Positions 15,750-20,000 of a stretch of DNA of 20,000 nucleotides are shown here, piece by piece. Source of the stretch: Conus ventricosus (taxonomy: Eukaryota; Mollusca; Gastropoda; Neogastropoda; Conidae); the NCBI GenBank assembly GCA_018398815.1, contig CM031614.1, positions 56,756,302 through 56,776,301 on the forward strand, in the 5' to 3' direction. Below the pieces are notes generated by a model, which made no database searches, was not told where the DNA came from, and worked only from the letters and a program-made list of their open reading frames with translations. The translations under genes and the position numbers were made by a program. Numbering within the stretch: position 1 is the first letter of the stretch; the number at the start of each line of letters is the position of its first letter.

Positions 15750-15812
15750 ACCCGTTCAGGGCCCCACCAAACCCGTTCAGGGCCCTACCAACCCTTTTCA
15801 GGGCCCCACTCA
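15750..15812. repeat. Three 21-bp tandem copies
   Basis: ACCCGTTCAGGGCCCCACCAA-type unit at about 15750, 15771 and 15792, the last one diverged. It lies in the intron just downstream (minus sense) of the 88-nt PEBP exon, close to its donor site. Confidence 0.8.
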
Positions 15813-15834
15813 CCGGTACCTCCACCCACCGTAC

Positions 15835-15922
15835 CTGCCAATGAAGAATGGTGTTGAAGGAGCCATCGGGGATCCTCGTTAGCTCATCTGTCACGTCCCC
15901 CAACAGGAGCGTGAATGGACGC
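15835..15922 (-). CDS. PEBP-family protein, internal exon
   Basis: An 88-nt exon on minus between acceptor GTGTATTGCAG and donor CAG|GTACGG. It begins with the last base of a split codon and reads PFTLLLGDVTDELTRIPD, then GSFNTILHWQ, ending in phase 0, which matches the start of the next exon (VINI). In PEBP proteins this strand is normally T-L-x-M-x-D-P-D-A-P-S-R...LHW-x-V-x-NI. Here the DPDxP anion-binding motif is replaced by GDVTDEL while LHW is kept. The first exons lie beyond the Penelope-like insertion at 15974-17748 and were not found in the window. Confidence 0.72.
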
Positions 15923-16071
15923 CTGCAATACACGACAATATCCTTATTTACCTTCTTTTACTCTTCTGTTTAATTTCAAAATGGAGTGACTGAAGGCGGC
16001 GAACGAAGCAAGATTAGGAATAGAGTTTTTAGAACTTACGCCAATGACAATGACAAACAAAGCACAAGACA

Positions 16072-16112
16072 AGACACGATGCATTTCAACCACTTGGGTC
16101 TTCATCAGGGCG
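16072..16112 (-). ncRNA. Hammerhead-like motif in the 3' pseudo-LTR of the Penelope-like element
   Basis: On minus: CTGATGA (16108-16102), AGACC...GGTT as a weak stem II, GAAA (16087-16084), then U-GC-A, U, C: a one-pair U-A stem III around GC and an AUC cleavage site ending at 16078. The order is that of minimal type I hammerheads known from PLEs. An extra A before GACC and an unpaired stem I (CGCC against GUGU) make activity doubtful. Confidence 0.6.
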
Positions 16113-16242
16113 AAAAAAAATAATTTAACATGTGGGACAGTACAAACTACGAAAAACAAAAAAGAGAATGAAAAATGACTCATCCGTTAATGTCCATGGG
16201 AAGCGGAAATGAATGAGGCCAGGGGGGGTTATGGGGAGGAAA

Positions 16243-16415
16243 CGAGGGGGGGGGGGGGGGGGGGGGGGGGGGGTGTTGCGTCAGGGGACGCGGAGGTGTG
16301 TGTGTGTGATTTTGATAGGGTTGTGTGTCTAGTTTATTAGGATGGTATGATATCTTTGTGATGGTTGTGGTAATGGTGGATAGATTAAAAAAAAAAAAAA
16401 AGGAGAAGAAGGTGT

Positions 16416-16446
<31 letters not shown>

Positions 16447-16450
16447 GGGG
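16243..16450. repeat. G-runs and (GT)n inside the Penelope-like copy
   Basis: A G-run of about 28 nt ends at 16273. An A-run lies at about 16387-16400, (GT)n at 16410-16429, and a second G-run of about 21 nt ends at 16450. They lie between the nuclease coding and the pseudo-LTR, so they arose within or after the insertion. Confidence 0.9.
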
Positions 16451-16599
16451 ATTTAAGGGGAAGGATCAAAACAAAATTAAGATTAGATAGACGGAGGGTT
16501 GCTGTAACTACTGTATGAAGTGAGTGAAGGGGATGTGGTGGTGGTGTATGTAAGTGTGTGTGTATGTGTGTGTGTATGTGTGTGTTGGTAGGGGATATT

Positions 16600-17633
16600 G
16601 CCAAACTGATGTGGAAGAGGTGGGTATGTGTGTTTGGATATTGATGCCTTGGGGGTGTAGTGTGCCCAGTTTGGAAATGAGATGGGATTCTTGAGTTGTG
16701 CGTTCAAAGCTGTCACTCTGTGACTGCCAGAGTGCCATAACTTTGACATGGTCGATGTTGTGTTGGGTGTGGTTGAAGTGTAGGGCGACGGGTTTGGGTC
16801 GGTGGTGGCGGATATCAGCCAGGTGTTCAGCGATGCGTGTTTCAGTGTGCGTGACGTTTCCCCTATGTAGATCTTGCCACACAGCTGCAGTGGATGGCAT
16901 ATATAATGTTGCGGCTCTGACATGAGAATGTGCGTTTGACTGTGAAGGAGTTTTTGGGGCCCTGTAAGATGGTGTCTGTTTGGTGAGGGGGCAGATTTTG
17001 CAGTTGGGTTTGGAGCAGGGTGGAGTACCTGGTGGTTGTAGCTGTGGTTCTGTTCAAACTGGATCGCACGAGGAGGTCTTTGAGGTTTTTGTCACGTTTG
17101 AATGTGATCATGGGTTTGGTATGGAAGGGGGTTTGTGGTTATGTACAATGTGCCAATTGGATTTGAGGATCTACAGATGGGGAGGGTGTGGGGTGGTAGA
17201 GGAGGTAGGCTGTGGGTCTGTCTGTCTTGGTTGGATGCTGGGTGTCCAGAGCAGATGTTCTGGAATACAGCTATGGTGCGGCGGAGGGCTGCATTGATGA
17301 TGGAACTGGGGTATCCGCGGTTGGTTGAAGAATTGTGACATTTTGGCTGCTTGTATAGTGAAGTCTTCCTCGCTGGAGCAGAGTCTGCGGAGACGGAGAA
17401 ATTGTGAGTATGGGATGCTGTCTTTAGTGTGTGGGTTGTGGGAGGATGAGTAGTCTAGGTATGCATGTGCGTCGGTGGGTTTGTGAGAAAATGGAGGTTT
17501 TGAGTAGGCCTTCTTCTAGGGAGATGGTGATGTCTAGGAAGTTGACCGACTGCGAAATGGTGTAGGTAAGTCGGATAGATGGATGGAAGGTCTGGGCAAA
17601 GTTGAGGAAGTTGAGGAGGTCTTGTTTTGGCAT
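16600..17633 (-). pseudogene. Penelope-like RT C-terminus plus GIY-YIG endonuclease, frameshifted
   Basis: From 17633 minus: QDLLNFLNFAQTFHPSIRLTY and NFLDITISLEEGLLKTSIF, the segment after the RT palm and thumb where PLEs show FLD(I/L)TIS. A frameshift follows near 17540. At 17111-16863 comes MITFKRDKNLKDLLVRSSL...SCQSRNIIYAIHC, the basic linker and first half of the GIY motif. After one shift, CGKIYIGETSRTL supplies the YIG half. After another, RIAEHLADIRHHRPKPVALHF and ISKLGTLHPQGIN give the catalytic-Arg and Glu helices and the end of the domain. The RT catalytic centre is absent because of 5' truncation. Such proteins copy RNA at target ends and nick DNA. This copy cannot make an intact protein. 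Confidence 0.88.
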
Positions 17634-17652
17634 AAATGTGATTTATTTTTTC

Positions 17653-17688
17653 GCCTGATGAAGACCAAGTGGTTGAAAATGCATCGTG
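17653..17688 (+). ncRNA. Hammerhead-like motif in the inverted 5' pseudo-LTR
   Basis: CTGATGA 17655-17661, AGACC, GGTT, GAAA 17675-17678, one extra A, then TGCATC ending at 17685. Stem I can form only three pairs (CGC with GUG). It is the inverted copy of the motif at 16072-16112 and differs by single-base insertions and deletions. Confidence 0.55.
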
Positions 17689-17760
17689 TCTTGTCTTGTG
17701 CTTGTTTGTCATTGTCATTGGCGGTAAGTTCTAAAACTCTATTCCTAATCTTCTGTTTAA

Positions 17761-17935
17761 GTACGGAAAAGCACGTTCTCAAACTGTGTTATCGTCGGTA
17801 CGCTACTTGGAGAAATCACAACAACAACAGCAACAACGATAAATTCCTCCATGCTTTACACAGAAAGTGCACGGGGAATAAATGTGGTTATTGCCATATA
17901 TATAAATGTATGAGACATTGTTATGACTGGTAACG
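17761..17935. other. No gene recognised
   Basis: Unique sequence between the Penelope-like copy and the GAT repeats. A (CAA)n-like stretch lies at about 17817-17836. No PEBP 5' exon is visible. Confidence 0.5.
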
Positions 17936-18314
17936 ATGATGATGATGATGATAACGATGATGATGATGATACTGACCATAGCTGATGAAGCGAAAACATT
18001 CCTCTCACATTCGTCTGTGTTAAATGAGTTAATGATGGTGAAGATGATGATGATGATGATGATGATACTAACGATACTGACGATAGCTGATGAAGCGAAA
18101 ACACTCCTCTCACGTTCGTCTATCTTAAATGAGTTAATGATTATGACAATAATGGTGATGATGAAGATAATGATGTGTGATGATGATGATTAATGCGAAA
18201 GTACTTCTCTCACATTTATCTATCTTATATGAGTTGATGAAGACGAAGAAGAAGAAGATGATGATGATGCGAAAACGCTTCTCTCAGATTCGTCCGTCTT
18301 AAATCTGTTGATGA
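17936..18314. repeat. Tandem repeats of GAT array plus conserved 45-bp core
   Basis: The core GCGAAAAC.CTCTCTCA.TTCGTCTATCT, ending near TTAAATGAGTT, begins at 17990, 18095, 18195 and 18269. Each copy is preceded by (GAT)n or (GAA)n of varying length. Core spacing is 105, 100 and 74 nt, so the array expands mainly through its triplet part. Confidence 0.85.
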
Positions 18315-18442
18315 ATTCACAGCCACAGTTTATGACGGTTTATTACGCATTCAAGAAAAAAGGAATACCACAAGACCAAGCTCAGACAATCGCATCCAGT
18401 TACACAGAACAAAGCGATAGTCAACTGGTCACAGAAATCTAG
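18311..18442 (+). CDS. Unassigned small open frame
   Basis: Reads MNSQPQFMTVYYAFKKKGIP then QDQAQTIASSYTEQSDSQLVTEI and stops at TAG 18440-18442. Unlike neighbouring frames it is not low complexity. The pattern (aromatic-x-x-KKxGI...A-x-x-IA-x-S...) faintly resembles the helical N-terminal domain of tyrosine recombinases from DIRS-type retrotransposons. This is weak, and it may equally be a chance frame or an exon fragment. Confidence 0.25.
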   Translation: MNSQPQFMTVYYAFKKKGIPQDQAQTIASSYTEQSDSQLVTEI

Positions 18443-18650
18443 ACGAATGTAACCTTATATCTACCAGAACACACATACAAAAGTTAAAAAAAAAACAATT
18501 TAAAGGCATCTGTAAGCGCTTTGCAACTGCACCAGACATTAGAATAACATAAGAACATGCGCAGTTCCTTGTCCATCCTCACCCCCCCCCCACACCCATT
18601 TTGGACCCTCTTTCGTGTCATTGTCTCTCTCTCTGTCTGTCTGCTCTGTT
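18443..18650. other. No gene recognised
   Basis: AT-rich, with an A-run at about 18487-18496 and a C-run at about 18582-18590. Nothing supportable as a gene. Confidence 0.5.
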
Positions 18651-18652
18651 AA

Positions 18653-18985
18653 GGTGTGTGTGTGTGTGTGTGTGTGTTGTGTGTGTGGTGTGTGTGGTGT
18701 GTGTCTCACGCAGCACGCAGCACACACACGCGCATGCAACACACTTACACACCCACAGACTTCCTAGGTGATGTGTGAATATGGACACCTGAAAACGTTT
18801 GTAACAAACATGTCGTGCAAAATCGATGAAAAGACAGAACATGAACGAATTCAAAATCTCACAATTAGGGACCAAACCATGTCGAGACACACGCACAGAC
18901 AGACAGACACACACACACACCACACACCACCCCACACACCACAACACACCAACACACCACACACACACACACAAACTCGCTCTCT

Positions 18986-19046
<61 letters not shown>

Positions 19047-19135
19047 CTCTCTCCCTCCACCCCTCTCCCTACGCCCTTCTCTCTCTCCCCCCCTCCTTCT
19101 CTCCCTCCCCACCCCACCCCCCCTATCTCTCTCTT
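18653..19135. repeat. (GT)n, (CA)n and (TC)n cluster
   Basis: (GT)n with interruptions occupies 18653-18703. After ~200 nt of unique sequence, (CA)n with CCA interruptions occupies 18906-18973 and passes into (TC)n 18977-19051, followed by C/T-rich sequence to about 19135. The GT and CA blocks are mutually complementary. Confidence 0.9.
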
Positions 19136-19509
19136 TCGGATGATGATCCCGGTCTTTCTAGTGTTAAAATTTCATCATCGCCACTAACACTGTTGCCACT
19201 ACAACCATGCTCTTCGACAATCCGCTAACTCTTCTCCTTTCTCCCTGATACAACGCTAAACGCGCTGACTTCCTCAGTAGAAGGTAAGTGCAGAACTCTA
19301 GCTTGCAAGAGTTCGTTTTAGATCCTGTGGTAGGTGTTCAGCTCGCAGACGACAAAATACACCAGGTAGTACTGAAACGAAGAGGATCCTATTTACAAAC
19401 GTTGAGGAATATAGGAACAAACAAGATGCGAAGCATATAAACGTATTCCCAGTTTTCCAAACCGCTTATAAATCGGCCAAGTGCTTTGTGAGATAAGAAA
19501 TAAAGGCAA
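19136..19509. other. No gene supported
   Basis: Unique sequence. On minus a possible short terminal exon (about 19388-19335) follows an acceptor-like TCTTCGTTTCAG and reads YYLVYFVVCELNTYHRI before a stop, but nothing else supports it. Confidence 0.4.
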
Positions 19510-19510
19510 A

Positions 19511-20000
19511 ATAACGGTTTTTAACGGTTATTTATCCGATGTACACTTTTGAAACTGGTATTTTAGTCCTCACTGGGCTAAAGCCTGTGTACATACCAAA
19601 TTTCATCCCAATCGGACAATATGTCAAGAATAACGGTTTTTAACGGTCATATTTTGGAACACTACATGAAAGTGCCATTTGTGTGTGATAACCTTTCTAT
19701 ATACAAAATTTCATTGAAACCCCCCAATATATAAAAAAATTAGGGAAAAATAAATTATAACCGTTATACACTTTTGAAACCAGTATTTTAGTCCTCACTG
19801 GGCTAAAGCCTGTGTACGTATGAAATTTCATCTAAATCGGACAATAATTATGTCAAGAATAACGGTTTTTGAACGGTCAGATTTTAAAACACTATATAGA
19901 AGTGCCATTTGTGTGTGATAACCTTTCTATAATAAAAAACCAAATTTCATTAAAATCCACCTAATATAAGAAATAACGACAGAATAACGGTTTTTTAAAC
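19511..20000. repeat. 225-bp tandem repeat, continuing past the window
   Basis: TACACTTTTGAAAC..GTATTTTAGTCC with CTCACTGGGCTAAAGCCTGTGT starts at 19542 and again at 19767, giving a period of 225 bp at high identity. ATAACGGTTTTTAACGGT occurs at about 19511, at 19630, and as diverged forms at 19860 and 19985. At least two units are present, and the last is cut by the window edge. Each unit contains AAATTTCAT...ATCGGACAAT and many AACGGTT/AACCGTT words. It could be satellite DNA or a tandem-bodied non-autonomous element. No coding. Confidence 0.88.

Larger units (their letters stand above)
15974..17748 (-). mobile_element. 5'-truncated Penelope-like element with inverted pseudo-LTRs
   Basis: A perfect 12-bp direct repeat TCTTCTGTTTAA (15962-15973 and 17749-17760) bounds the copy. 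On minus it holds the C-terminal end of the reverse transcriptase, the PLE-specific linker (FKRDKNLKDLLVRSSL) and a GIY-YIG nuclease domain. These are followed by G/GT-rich low complexity and a pseudo-LTR (about 15995-16118). At the truncated 5' side an inverted partial copy of the same pseudo-LTR is attached (about 17641-17746). This inverted 5' copy plus truncation is typical of Penelope-like insertions. Several frameshifts make it inactive. It lies upstream of the PEBP exons, probably in an intron. Confidence 0.9.

Noticed and set aside
19335..19388. Possible terminal exon on minus (YYLVYFVVCELNTYHRI).
   Set aside because: A single acceptor-like sequence and 17 codons without similarity or a partner exon are not enough.

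Overview
Organism and overall character. The window is eukaryotic and animal: coding sequence is split by introns with GT/AG boundaries, the intergenic DNA is AT-rich, and it is full of simple repeats and decayed retroelements (LINE, Penelope-like, tRNA-derived SINE, PIF/Harbinger). The mix of Penelope-like elements, hammerhead-ribozyme elements and very dense microsatellites fits a lophotrochozoan, most likely a mollusc and perhaps a gastropod. That taxonomic call is inference. No bacterial-style operon, CRISPR array or rRNA gene is visible.

Layout. 1-925: 3' end of a jockey-type LINE ORF2 and its 3' flank, into which a 128-bp fragment of a foldback element has inserted with a perfect 13-bp target-site duplication (TSD). 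938-2100: homopolymers and microsatellites, including a (TC)n/(AG)n palindrome. 2117-3546: a foldback element with two ~640-680-bp inverted arms, each carrying a complete hammerhead ribozyme motif. 3907-5722: a second, rearranged member of the same family with a third ribozyme copy, split by a 664-bp PIF/Harbinger-like DNA transposon (4741-5404). 5724-6082: a second LINE 3' end, which the second foldback copy has invaded. 7518-8156 (+): terminal exon of a tetraspanin gene. 8157-12400: long stretch without recognised genes, rich in (GA)n, poly-C and (TA)n(TG)n, ending in a fragment with a degenerate hammerhead-like motif.

12427-15922 (-): at least three exons of a gene for a phosphatidylethanolamine-binding-protein (PEBP) family member with a Cys-containing, hydrophobic C-terminus. 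It carries at least one apparent frameshift. Its introns hold a ~1.3-kb polypurine tract, a 33-bp minisatellite and a tRNA-derived SINE. 15974-17748 (-): a 5'-truncated Penelope-like element (RT end, linker, GIY-YIG nuclease) flanked by inverted pseudo-LTRs with hammerhead-like motifs and a perfect 12-bp TSD. 17936-18314: GAT-rich tandem repeats. 18311-18442: a small unassigned ORF. 18650-19135: microsatellites. 19510-20000: a 225-bp tandem repeat running off the window.

How the parts relate. The most notable content is the group of ribozyme-bearing retroelements. The foldback family and the Penelope-like copy share a plan: inverted terminal copies, 12-16-bp TSDs, and a minimal type I hammerhead in which a 2-nt GC loop caps a one-pair stem III whose pair covaries (G-C, C-G, U-A). 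I infer that the foldback elements are non-autonomous relatives or parasites of Penelope-like machinery. The two host genes (tetraspanin end on +, PEBP end on -) converge on the repeat-rich 8.2-12.4 kb interval and show no evident functional link.
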